Positions 9,296 through 16,128 of a stretch of DNA of 21,399 nt are shown here, one piece after another (positions within the stretch are counted from its first letter, which is position 1; each line of letters starts with the position of its first letter). Below the pieces are notes generated by a model, which saw nothing but the letters and a program-made list of their open reading frames with translations, searched no databases and was not told the DNA's origin. The position numbers and the translations under genes are program-made. This stretch comes from DASWHX01 sp036397995. GTDB lineage: Bacteria; Bacteroidota; Bacteroidia; Cytophagales; Cyclobacteriaceae. The stretch lies in assembly GCA_036397995.1 (NCBI GenBank), contig DASWHX010000204.1:1-21399 (forward strand), in the 5' to 3' direction.

Positions 9296-9514
9296 TTAAA
9301 AATCAATATCGTGTTTTTTACAATGCCATCTTGGTGAATGGATATCAACAAAGCAGCCACCAAGCTTAATAATTCCCTGCTCTGCTTTTTTTAAAGATGC
9401 TGAAGTCGGTTCGCCATATACAATTGGGATCATCCTGTTGCTATGGTTTTTAGCTTCCTTAGGGCAATTTTTTAGAATTATCTGGTTTTGAATTTGATTA
9501 CCTGGATCGATCAT
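9296..9514 (-). CDS. Small Cys/His-rich, zinc-ribbon-like protein
   Basis: A 72-residue protein resembling a widespread uncharacterised family of small bacterial proteins with the pattern CP, then IPIVYG.P, a KAE.G segment, LGGC, and a terminal W.C..C. Here C17-P, IPIVYGEP (29-36), LGGC (C54) and WHCKKH (C65, H68) are seen. Relative to how I recall the family, the second cysteine of the first CxxC is missing and the last ligand is histidine rather than cysteine, so a metal site, if kept, would be C/C/C/H or incomplete. Family recognition is from memory of the pattern and its function is unknown. It is the first gene of a two-gene unit with the 102-residue protein six bases downstream. Confidence 0.6.
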   Translation of the reverse strand: MIDPGNQIQNQIILKNCPKEAKNHSNRMIPIVYGEPTSASLKKAEQGIIKLGGCFVDIHSPRWHCKKHDIDF

Positions 9515-9601
9515 TATATAGCTTATTGTATCGTCTGGTTTTCCAGAGATGTCTGTTTGTTCTTTAACATTTGAATTGCTTCGGGGCTGCTCGCAGGACC
9601 T

Positions 9602-9669
9602 CGCAAATCCGTGTAGTCCGCGGGAGAAAGTTTTATATAATCCCGCTGATATCGCAGATCACCGCAGAG
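9602..9669. repeat. Intergenic palindromic repeat, copy 1
   Basis: First of two tandem copies of an approximately 68-bp element with a 91-bp period. It opens with CGCAAATCCG and ends ACCGCAGAGA. The two halves are imperfect inverted repeats: the inner CGGGA (9621-9625) pairs with TCCCG (9641-9645), flanked by related ATC/CGC-rich arms, around an A/T-rich centre. It resembles the CGCAGATT/AATCCGCG type of dispersed intergenic repeat seen in many Bacteroidota genomes (recognised from memory). Confidence 0.65.
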
Positions 9670-9691
9670 AAAAATGGTTAGAGAGCATTCT

Positions 9692-9759
9692 GCGCAAATC
9701 CGCGTAATCTGCGGGAGAATTTTTTTTAATCCCACTGATATTGCGGATTACCGCAGAAA
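9692..9759. repeat. Intergenic palindromic repeat, copy 2
   Basis: Second tandem copy, aligned to copy 1 with mostly transition differences. Arms AATCCGCGTAATCTGCGGGA and, on the other strand, AATCCGCAATATCAGTGGGA form an imperfect hairpin around a run of eight or nine T's. It lies in the intergenic space between the small membrane protein and the Cys/His-rich gene. Confidence 0.65.
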
Positions 9760-9953
9760 TGATTCACGAAGCTTTCATCAGTATCAGCGCGGTTTGTAAC
9801 AACAGGAATTTCACACTCACTTCCAACATTGGTATAACTTGTTCAATTAAAATGTGTCCTTGCTGTTGTAAAAGAAGCGTTCATATCGACCCCAATCGCG
9901 CTGAATAGTCTGCAAATACCGAAATTCCCTTTTGCCGCCTGCCTGTAAAGGAA

Positions 9954-10259
9954 TCAATAACGTACATCGGACCGGATGTAGAAATAATAAGAAATGAACA
10001 TAATGAAAAGAAAAGCGAAGTGAATGAGCACAATCGGTCTATCGCGGAAAAATGGGATTTTTTTATGAAACAATATCAGCCCGCAGCAGAAAATTCCGAT
10101 CAGTGCCCCAAAGAGAAGAAAATAAAAAGCATAACCGATGGCTCCTGCTTCTTTAAAATATCGGGCTTCAAAAATTGAATCCAGCATAATTCCCAAGGTA
10201 ACGCTGGCAACCGGGAAAAATAAAAGGGTTGCGATGATGATGAATATCTTTTCCAGCAT
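9954..10259 (-). CDS. Small integral membrane protein
   Basis: A 101-residue hydrophobic protein with three likely transmembrane segments: about 4-25 (IFIIIATLLFFPVASVTL), 42-62 (IGYAFYFLLFGALIGIFCCG) and 77-94 (IVLIHFAFLFIMFISYYF), with short charged loops such as HKKIPFFRDRP. I do not recognise a family. It begins 19 bases after the stop of the histidine-kinase gene on the same strand, so it is probably the last gene of that transcript and may be linked to it functionally, although nothing in its sequence shows this. Confidence 0.6.
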   Translation of the reverse strand: MLEKIFIIIATLLFFPVASVTLGIMLDSIFEARYFKEAGAIGYAFYFLLFGALIGIFCCGLILFHKKIPFFRDRPIVLIHFAFLFIMFISYYFYIRSDVRY

Positions 10260-10278
10260 TTAATTTTACTATTAAAAA

Positions 10279-12297
10279 TCAAGCAGTAATCACCGCTGGT
10301 AACGACTGCGCCATAGGTAAAGTGAAATAGAATGAGCTTCCCTTTTTCTCAGTGCTACGCACCCAAATTGTTCCCCCATTTTTCTCAACGAATTCACGAC
10401 AAAGAATTAATCCCAGACCTGAGCCTTTTTCATTTGCCGTACCCCTCGTGGAGAAATTTTTTGTACCGAATAATTTACTTAACTGGTCATGAGGTATTCC
10501 AATTCCCGTATCACGGATGGAGATTGTAACATAAGATGCATTCAGCTCACAATTAATGATTACTTCGCCCATGTTTTGGGTGAATTTAATGGCATTTGAA
10601 AGTAAGTTTCGTACCACCAGCTCAATCATATTTCGATTACCATAAATAATTGCCGAATTTGATAATTGATCCACTAAACGAATGTTTTTTTGATCAGCCA
10701 TGGGCTTGAGTAAATTAATCGCATTTTGAACAATCTCATTTAGGTTCATGTTCTCAAAGGCAACCGGGTCTCCGCTTAAATGCTCTCTTGCCCAGTTTAG
10801 CAAGTTATCCAGCAAATCCATTACATGCTGGGTGTTATCGCCAATCGAGGACAAAAGCACCGTTAGTTCTTCCTTGGTAATGCGTTGGTTTGCCGCTAAT
10901 TCCAGGATGCTTTTGAGGCTGATAAGAGGGTTTCTCAAATCATGGGAAATAATGGAAAACAATTTATCATTTAACCGGTTAAGTTCTTCCGAATATTTCT
11001 TTTGTTCCTCCAGTTTACGGTTAGTCTTTTGTTTCTGCCGAAGAAAATACATCAAGCCAGACATGACCGCGAACATGGTGAGCAAGACACAAGCGAATAT
11101 AACCAGTTGATTTTTTCTCTGGCTCCGGTGAAGTTCTGTTTCTTTATTGAGCAAAACGATTTCCTGATCTTTTCGCTCCAGGTCAAAAGCAGCCTGCATT
11201 TCGGCAATCTGTTTGCTTTTTTGAGTGTCGAATATGCTTTCTTTTTTGGCTACATATTTCTTGTGCCATTCAAAAGCTCCCTTCATGTTGTTCCGGGCAG
11301 AATCCAGACGGGAAAATTCCAGGTAATTATCAATCAGTGCTTCTTCCGACCCTGTTTCCCGGGCAAGTAGTTGCCCGTAAAGCAAATGTTTTTCAGACGA
11401 GGAGTATTGCCGGAGGCTGATCATTACACTTGCGATTTGATTGTGGGCTTCAATCAAAGCCTGCTTATCATTGATCTCCTCCATTATCGCTTTAGCCTGC
11501 AGTAACGACTCAAGGGCTTTGGAAAATTGTTTATTCTTTTTATAGATCCTTGCAATGTTCCCTAAGGTGTAGGCTATACCCTGCTGATGATTGATCTCCC
11601 TGAAAAGAACATACGCCTGCTGATAATAATCCAGCGCCTTGTCAACTTCCTGAAGCTCCATGTAATTATTAGCGATATTATTAAAAGAAAAAGCTATGCC
11701 CCGGCTATCATTTAGTTTCCCTTTTATCGCAAGAGATTTAAAATGATAATCAAGCGCTGTTTCATATTGTTTTTGATCAAAGTATATGTTGGCAATGTTA
11801 TAGTAGGAAAAAGCAGTGCCTTGCTCATCACCGATTTCTTCCCGAAGCCTGAGGGATTTCAGATAGTATTCCAAAGATTTTTCAAACTGGCTTAACTTGT
11901 AATAGGAATTTCCCGTCCAATGAAAAACAAGCGCCAGGTCAGACTTTCGTCCAACTTTTTCAAAGTAGGGAATTGCTTCCAGCAGGCTTGTCAACGACCC
12001 TCTAAAATAGGACTTCCTGTAATTGATGATACCTATGTGCATTAATGCCATTCCGGTTCCTATGTCATAGTCAATATTTTGGGACAATGAATACGCTGTT
12101 TCAGCTTCCTTCATTGCTTCCTCATCATTATCATTTCTCCACAATGCCTCAATCAGCTCAATGGAAACCAGAATGCGGCCGGTATCGGATGAAAGTGAAT
12201 CTCTAACTGTTTTCAGGTCATTGATGTTTTCAGGTTGTGAAAAGGCAGGCCACGCCAGAACCAACAAAAAAGTTATTTTCAAGAACGGTTTGATCAT
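10279..12297 (-). CDS. TPR-repeat sensor histidine kinase
   Basis: Membrane sensor kinase of the Bacteroidota TPR type. A signal peptide (MIKPFLKITFLLVLAWPAFS) precedes a presumably periplasmic sensor of about seven tetratricopeptide repeats (residues about 35-330, typical unit YYNIANIYFDQKQYETALDY). A coiled-coil-like stretch, one transmembrane helix (about 396-419) and the cytoplasmic kinase core follow. The core has an H-box with H452 (SIISHDLRNPL), an N-box (RNLLSNAIKFT, about 567), a G1-box (DTGIGIP, about 598) and a G2-box (GSGLGL, about 624). It is a complete, non-hybrid kinase: no receiver or output domain is fused, and no response regulator gene is nearby, so its partner must be elsewhere. 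A small membrane protein gene follows 19 bases downstream. The signal it senses is unknown; TPRs suggest a protein or peptide ligand. Confidence 0.9.
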   Translation of the reverse strand: MIKPFLKITFLLVLAWPAFSQPENINDLKTVRDSLSSDTGRILVSIELIEALWRNDNDEEAMKEAETAYSLSQNIDYDIGTGMALMHIGIINYRKSYFRGSLTSLLEAIPYFEKVGRKSDLALVFHWTGNSYYKLSQFEKSLEYYLKSLRLREEIGDEQGTAFSYYNIANIYFDQKQYETALDYHFKSLAIKGKLNDSRGIAFSFNNIANNYMELQEVDKALDYYQQAYVLFREINHQQGIAYTLGNIARIYKKNKQFSKALESLLQAKAIMEEINDKQALIEAHNQIASVMISLRQYSSSEKHLLYGQLLARETGSEEALIDNYLEFSRLDSARNNMKGAFEWHKKYVAKKESIFDTQKSKQIAEMQAAFDLERKDQEIVLLNKETELHRSQRKNQLVIFACVLLTMFAVMSGLMYFLRQKQKTNRKLEEQKKYSEELNRLNDKLFSIISHDLRNPLISLKSILELAANQRITKEELTVLLSSIGDNTQHVMDLLDNLLNWAREHLSGDPVAFENMNLNEIVQNAINLLKPMADQKNIRLVDQLSNSAIIYGNRNMIELVVRNLLSNAIKFTQNMGEVIINCELNASYVTISIRDTGIGIPHDQLSKLFGTKNFSTRGTANEKGSGLGLILCREFVEKNGGTIWVRSTEKKGSSFYFTLPMAQSLPAVITA

Positions 12298-12331
12298 ATT
12301 TCTATTCAGGTTGGGATTGAAATCCTTTCAT

Positions 12332-12622
12332 TTATATTTCGATATAAATAACTTGCATCCCTTTATCACCCGGCTTATAATCGGGACGGGCATCATTAAA
12401 ATTTTCATCCAATATTTGAATCGATCCGATTTTTGAGAGGTGAAACAACTTCCATCCGGGCAATCCGGTTGAACTATTACCACCCACCTGACATGCCCTC
12501 AAGGCTTCATCGCCTTTCACTGTATTACAATAACAATGGGGCTCAACAACCCTGGTTAGGTCATTGTAATTGAATCGCACCAATTTTTTGTTTGAGATTG
12601 CATTGATGATCAGGTGTTTCAT
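12332..12622 (-). CDS. Stand-alone WYL-like domain protein
   Basis: A 96-residue protein that consists of little more than one WYL-like module. The N-terminus INAISNKKLVRFNYND, then RVVEPHCY, LRACQVGGNSS, PGWKLFHLSKI and a terminal GMQVIYIEI follow the order of WYL-domain motifs (ligand-binding modules usually fused to a winged helix in transcription regulators). There is no DNA-binding domain, so it may sense a ligand or nucleic acid rather than regulate directly. The start is supported because WYL modules begin near this point. The gene overlaps the upstream 209-codon frame by 62 bases in another frame, which is unusual and fits that frame being a decayed gene. The WYL family assignment is pattern recognition only. 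Confidence 0.65.
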   Translation of the reverse strand: MKHLIINAISNKKLVRFNYNDLTRVVEPHCYCNTVKGDEALRACQVGGNSSTGLPGWKLFHLSKIGSIQILDENFNDARPDYKPGDKGMQVIYIEI

Positions 12623-13190
12623 GGAAGCTAGAAACTATCCCCAAACCTAGTTTTTTAGCACACCCTGGGCTGGTAATATCTTCCCAATTTCGGGTAATCA
12701 TGTAACATTTTGAGTGAAGTCTGCTAATTGCAGCCAGGGTTTTGACTCTCCCCAATTTATTGAAGCCAATCAGTGTTTCGTCAAAATAAGCCTCAACGCC
12801 CCGGTCGTCTCCCAAAAGCATTTTCTCTTTCACAACTGTAATTTCATGCTGGCTGACTATTTTTTGAAACGATACGGGATAAGAGTTGAGGGAAGATTTG
12901 GTTGATGGTGCGTGGCAAGACATTACATCTCCACCCATGAATTTTATTTCCAAAGCATTCTTTACGATTCGGGCTTGCTTAACTTTTTGGATGATACTCT
13001 TCAGAACTTTGGTGTATCCGGGAGAATCAGCCAGGTAGGAGAAATGCTTTAATAATGCTTTCTTCAGATCCTTTGCGCTAACAATGGTTTTCCATTTATT
13101 GATGTAATCACCTCTGTATTTGGTTTCATATTCTGTTTTTATTAGCCGATTAAACCTTTGATGTGGTTTTTTGTTCAGACATTTTTCCAA
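12561..13190 (-). CDS. Uncharacterised frame, likely remainder of a broken WGR-domain gene
   Basis: An open frame of 209 codons, starting at a TTG and with no well-placed ATG at its beginning. Its first residues (EKCLNKK...IKTEYETKYRG) align loosely with the end of a WGR domain in the neighbouring intact gene (EEKCFKEAEKL...KGYKES). The next part is unlike the ankyrin neighbour: PVSFQKIVSQHE, a LLGDDRG loop and a C-terminal half with YMITRNWED, loosely reminiscent of SMI1/KNR4 (SUKH) folds, a weak guess. The missing WGR start is found directly upstream in another frame (13175-13249). The frame therefore most likely represents the 3' two-thirds of a gene inactivated by an internal deletion. 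It could still be translated from the TTG. Confidence 0.45.
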   Translation of the reverse strand: MEKCLNKKPHQRFNRLIKTEYETKYRGDYINKWKTIVSAKDLKKALLKHFSYLADSPGYTKVLKSIIQKVKQARIVKNALEIKFMGGDVMSCHAPSTKSSLNSYPVSFQKIVSQHEITVVKEKMLLGDDRGVEAYFDETLIGFNKLGRVKTLAAISRLHSKCYMITRNWEDITSPGCAKKLGLGIVSSFHETPDHQCNLKQKIGAIQLQ

Positions 13191-13249
13191 ACTTCTATTT
13201 GCCAGAATTTGTCTGACTTGCTGTCTTTGTAAGTGAGGTTGCGCTTCAT
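13175..13249 (-). pseudogene. 5' fragment of a WGR-domain gene
   Basis: The ATG at 13249 opens a frame whose first 20 residues (MKRNLTYKDSKSDKFWQIEV) match residues 5-24 of the intact WGR-ankyrin protein at 13325-14491. It then runs into WKNV and a TGA at 13177-13175. The shared DNA is 60 bp (13190-13249 versus 14432-14491), with a nearly identical 3' half including silent positions. In the intact gene 78 bases separate this block from the GAAAAATGT that encodes EKC; here only 2 remain. The net loss of 76 bases shifts the frame and explains the split from the 209-codon frame. Confidence 0.75.
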
Positions 13250-13324
13250 TTCATCCTTATTCATCGTATATGCATGGTTTGTTTTATTCTATACTTTCCA
13301 GTCACCGTTACTCATTATTTTATG

Positions 13325-14491
13325 TTAGGGCAACAAAAGTTTTTTATGCTTACCTTCTGTAAGCTCAAACGGTTGCTTACCGTCTTTATCTTTCAATTTT
13401 TTATCGGCTCCTTTTTCCAATAAAAATTTAATCACTGCAATGTTTTTATCGTTAGGCCGCATGGCTGCTGCGTGCAGAATAGTGTAGCCCCACTCGTTTT
13501 TACTATTTATATCCATATCGTTTTCAAGAAAAAAATCGATTATTTCCCGGTTGCCCCTGTAGCCAGCCTCTGTAAAGCAATTGGTTTTTTCCATTTCAGA
13601 AATGTGAAACGCCTCCAATAAGTGGAAGAAGATTATGGAGTCATTTTGAACGGATATGAAAAATAATTTCGGTGTCTTCTGGGCACCAAATTTTATAAAT
13701 AATTTGATGGTACTTAATGGTAAACTACCAACTGCAAGATCAAATGAAGTGAAGCCCCCATTGTCAGCAATGTTGGGGTCAGCTCCTTTCGTAAGAAGCA
13801 GGTCCACCAGGGTTGTTTGCGAAGAAGCTACGGCCCGCGATAGAACTGAAGAAGTGTTCGGGTCAGCGCCTTCATTTATAAGTTTAGTAACCTTATGCCA
13901 GTTTCGTTTTACTACCGCCTCTTCAAGCTCCTTATCTATCTCTTGCTTTGATTGGGGAACTGCAATGGGAAAACTACTGACGAGCCTTTCAAATTCTTCG
14001 TGAAATTTTTTCCGAAAAAAATCATAGTATTTGTTAGATTCTTTTTGCCCAAGCTTCAGTTCATCAACTAAATGTTCCGCACCACTCATAATGAAGTTCT
14101 CCCAAAGACTATCCGCGAACTCACCCATATCACCATCAGTATCTAGCTCATCTTTAACCTCTCCCTCAAAATCGCTAACTGACTTTTTAATATAATTTTC
14201 TATTCGCGTGAAATCTGCAGGTTTCATTGTTAAGCCTGCTTTCTTCTTAGGCGCTGGTGAAGGGGCTACAACTTTAGTAGCTCCTTTACTTTCCTTATAT
14301 CCTTTTCTTAGCTTTTCATTCAACAGTTTTTCTGCTTCCTTAAAACATTTTTCTTCGCTATCAAAACTTTTGGTTTGTGAGGTCCCAGCAGTTCCAGTTT
14401 TTCCGTAGGTAACGGTAAATGAGTTTCCGGCAACTTCTATTTGCCAGAATTTATCTGACTTGCTGTCTTTGTAGACAAGATTTTTTTTCAT
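13325..14491 (-). CDS. WGR-domain and ankyrin-repeat protein
   Basis: Intracellular protein with an N-terminal WGR domain (about the first 70 residues; WQIEV, VTYGKTGTAGTSQTKSF, EEKCFKEAEKLL and a KGYKES end) joined by a Pro/Ala/Lys linker (KVVAPSPAPKKKAG). A charged helical region follows (about 90-190), then several ankyrin repeats (LINEGADPNTSS, LLLTKGADPNIADNGGFTSFDLAV, DMDINSKNEWGYTILHAAAM, FLLEKGADKKLKDKDGKQPFEL). WGR domains bind nucleic acid or protein in MolR-like and PARP proteins; ankyrin repeats mediate protein contacts. The biochemical role is unknown. I place the start at the ATG at 14491 rather than 14503 because the decayed paralogue aligns from there. The longer form adds MLIK. 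The paralogous fragment lies just downstream. Confidence 0.8.
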   Translation of the reverse strand: MKKNLVYKDSKSDKFWQIEVAGNSFTVTYGKTGTAGTSQTKSFDSEEKCFKEAEKLLNEKLRKGYKESKGATKVVAPSPAPKKKAGLTMKPADFTRIENYIKKSVSDFEGEVKDELDTDGDMGEFADSLWENFIMSGAEHLVDELKLGQKESNKYYDFFRKKFHEEFERLVSSFPIAVPQSKQEIDKELEEAVVKRNWHKVTKLINEGADPNTSSVLSRAVASSQTTLVDLLLTKGADPNIADNGGFTSFDLAVGSLPLSTIKLFIKFGAQKTPKLFFISVQNDSIIFFHLLEAFHISEMEKTNCFTEAGYRGNREIIDFFLENDMDINSKNEWGYTILHAAAMRPNDKNIAVIKFLLEKGADKKLKDKDGKQPFELTEGKHKKLLLP

Positions 14492-14533
14492 TTTAATTAA
14501 CATTTAAAATTGTTTGGTTGTTAAAAATATCTT

Positions 14534-14556
14534 TGGTTTCTGATTCTCAGAAACCA
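14534..14556 (-). terminator. Perfect 10-bp hairpin, probable terminator
   Basis: TGGTTTCTGA, a TTC loop and TCAGAAACCA form a perfect 10-bp stem. It lies between the stop of the GC-rich gene (14614) and the start of the WGR-ankyrin gene, both on the minus strand. Read on that strand the stem is followed by AAGATATTTTTAAC, a weak T tract, so it could end the GC-rich gene's transcript or act in the leader of the next gene. Confidence 0.55.
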
Positions 14557-14613
14557 GATTTCAAAAAATTCATCTGAAATAAATGAACATTATTTCATAA
14601 TTACAGACAACAG

Positions 14614-15375
14614 CTATTCCTCCTCCTCATTTTCACCACAGATTTCAATCTGCAATTCCGTAAGTGTTTGTTTCAATTCCTGGAGGCGTCGCACCGCGTC
14701 TCGCTCCCCTCCGAGGCAGAGCCGAAAGTTGTTGCCGATTCGGCGCACAGCAAGCCAGGCGCCTCGCTCTTCGATGCGCCCGACTACCCATCCTGCCTCG
14801 AACGTCGCCCCAGCCTTCAGCCCCAGCCCCCGGTCGAGGACGGTCGCCATTTCGTCCAATGAATAATTCCAGTCCAAGGACATCACCTCATCGCCGACGG
14901 GGTACACGATCGACGTGAACGGCCATGCCCAGCGCCAGGGCAGCACGCGATCGAACGTGTATCCAAGACGATTCGCCCGCCATGATTCCCCTTCTTCGAG
15001 CTCTGTAATGAAACACTCGGGCTCATTGGCCACGGTATCGTTCTCACCCAAACGCGCGAAGACCAAGGGGTCGGAATCCACCAGTTGCTCGTTCCGTGCA
15101 ATCGCGACCAGACGAATATAGCCAGTGTCAGTGCGAGCGTGCCGGACGATAGGTGGAACGCCAACCACGGCGCGCAGGATCGCATACGACGATTGCTCTT
15201 CAATTGCAGCGGCAGCACCGAGATGATCGGCGAGTATCGTCTTGAGCCCGGCAGGGAGCCAAGCCTGTTCGATCTGCTCGCGCGACACGGGCGCCTCAAG
15301 GCCGGACCCGAGGACAGCGGTAGTCCGTTCCAGCATCCGCTCGAGCAACCACCAGCCAGGATGGGTCACCATCAC
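14614..15375 (-). CDS. GC-rich uncharacterised 253-residue protein, probably foreign
   Basis: I do not recognise the family. The protein is soluble, with no signal peptide: an N-terminal acidic/helical part (REQIEQAWLPAGLKTILADHLG), a middle rich in beta-type segments (YIRLVAIARNEQ, WRWAWPFTSIVYPVGDEV), GWVVGRIEERGAWLAVRR, and an amphipathic C-terminal helix ending in NEEEE. Its DNA is strikingly GC-rich: the line 14761-14820 has 40 G or C of 60, against 15 of 60 at 14521-14580. The shift is abrupt at both ends, near 15370 and inside the gene near 14680, so the last 20 or so codons are in host-like AT-rich DNA. Transfer from a high-GC donor is likely. Open frames on other strands here are GC-driven shadows. 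The ATGATG start at 15375 is the only good one. Confidence 0.7.
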   Translation of the reverse strand: MMVTHPGWWLLERMLERTTAVLGSGLEAPVSREQIEQAWLPAGLKTILADHLGAAAAIEEQSSYAILRAVVGVPPIVRHARTDTGYIRLVAIARNEQLVDSDPLVFARLGENDTVANEPECFITELEEGESWRANRLGYTFDRVLPWRWAWPFTSIVYPVGDEVMSLDWNYSLDEMATVLDRGLGLKAGATFEAGWVVGRIEERGAWLAVRRIGNNFRLCLGGERDAVRRLQELKQTLTELQIEICGENEEEE

Positions 15376-15454
15376 GGATAATCGGATTTAATATTGGAAA
15401 TTGACGTGTACCCCACACTACTGCATAATTGCTTCGCTCTCTTTTAAAAATCGC

Positions 15455-15817
15455 CTATACTTCGAACGGCAACTCATACTCCTTAACTACCAGTTTCGAA
15501 CTCCTCGTTTTCACCTCCACTTTTGCCTTTAGCGGGCTGCCTGTAACCAGGTAAATTTTAATATACCGGTCGGTGTGTACCATCCATGATTTGTCTGATA
15601 ACAGGTAATCCGTTACTCCTTCTTTGCCGGCCTTATATGCCCACTGCTCCACAACATTCGGTTCGAAGTTCACAATATTGCCCATGTAAATAATCTGGAT
15701 GCCGGGCTTTGAGTTGTTTCCAAGTTCAGTGCAGCTCTCCACTATAATGTTCAAGGAGGAGTTGTCTTCAAGGTCTTTTACAGACCATTCATCGATACGA
15801 GTTTTAATGTTTGTCAT
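15455..15817 (-). CDS. Uncharacterised small protein
   Basis: A 120-residue protein with no signal peptide or membrane segment and a beta-rich look (NSKPGIQIIYMGNIVNFEP, DRYIKIYLVTG, KAKVEVKTRSSKLVVKEYELPF). I do not recognise it. The frame extends to an ATG at 15868, but the extra 17 residues (MNTRIFLPIEFQKIKRI) read like untranslated AT-rich DNA. The ATG at 15817 has AAAGAG a few bases upstream, so I prefer it. It sits between the GC-rich gene and the SusCD operon, on the same strand, about 100 bases after the Tat-signal frame. Confidence 0.5.
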   Translation of the reverse strand: MTNIKTRIDEWSVKDLEDNSSLNIIVESCTELGNNSKPGIQIIYMGNIVNFEPNVVEQWAYKAGKEGVTDYLLSDKSWMVHTDRYIKIYLVTGSPLKAKVEVKTRSSKLVVKEYELPFEV

Positions 15818-15916
15818 AATTCTCTTTATTTTTTGAAATTCAATTGGTAAAAAAATCCGTGTATTCATAAAAAAAACAGGCTAAAATTCCGGTGATTTAA
15901 TCGCCCGATCTCCCTT

Positions 15917-16081
15917 TCAATAAGACTTGCCATCGCTAAAGCCACTTCTTCCCGCCAGGGCGGCTGAAATTGTCAAAGATGATTCGATTGAACCCACGCC
16001 TAAATGTGCATTCAGGTTAACAGCTACACCAATTATGCTAACTGTTGAATATTTAACAAACTCCCTGCGATTGATCTTCAT
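15917..16081 (-). pseudogene. Short Tat-signal frame, probably a truncated gene
   Basis: A 54-codon frame starting MKINRREFVKYSTVSIIG: a twin-arginine signal of good form (NRREFVK, then a hydrophobic stretch). After the signal only some 25 residues remain (IESSLTISAALAGRSGFSD) before a TGA, too few for a folded Tat substrate. It follows the deiminase gene by 47 bases on the same strand, as an operon gene would. The simplest reading is the surviving 5' end of a deleted or frameshifted Tat-exported enzyme. A genuine small exported peptide is less likely. A longer frame upstream to 16171 overlaps the deiminase end and is not preferred. Confidence 0.5.
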
Positions 16082-16128
16082 TTTTGATACAGAAATTATA
16101 ACTACACAAATCCTTTCTTTTGAACCGT

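Larger units (their letters stand above)
9515..9953. other. Gene-poor intergenic stretch with repeats
   Basis: About 440 bases with no gene I can support. Its centre holds the two repeat copies at 9602-9759. The remainder (9760-9953) is non-repetitive. On the minus strand a frame without an ATG continues past the end of the small membrane-protein gene to a TAA at 9847-9849. Its translation is rich in aromatic and basic residues, which might be a gene remnant, but no family is recognisable. Confidence 0.5.

Noticed and set aside
9523..9735. A 70-codon minus-strand open frame
   Set aside because: It runs through both copies of the palindromic repeat; its codons come from the repeat units and the product has no gene-like features.
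9602..9759. CRISPR array
   Set aside because: Only two units, each long and internally palindromic with a short separating stretch, and no cas genes nearby.
9847..9953. Possible gene remnant on the minus strand, ending at a TAA at 9847-9849
   Set aside because: It reads in a plausible frame with aromatic and basic residues but has no start of its own and no recognisable family; too short to call.
14664..15381. Several long open frames on + and in another minus frame within the GC-rich segment
   Set aside because: High GC removes stop codons in all frames. Only the 253-codon minus frame has a sensible protein composition and extends into flanking AT-rich DNA.
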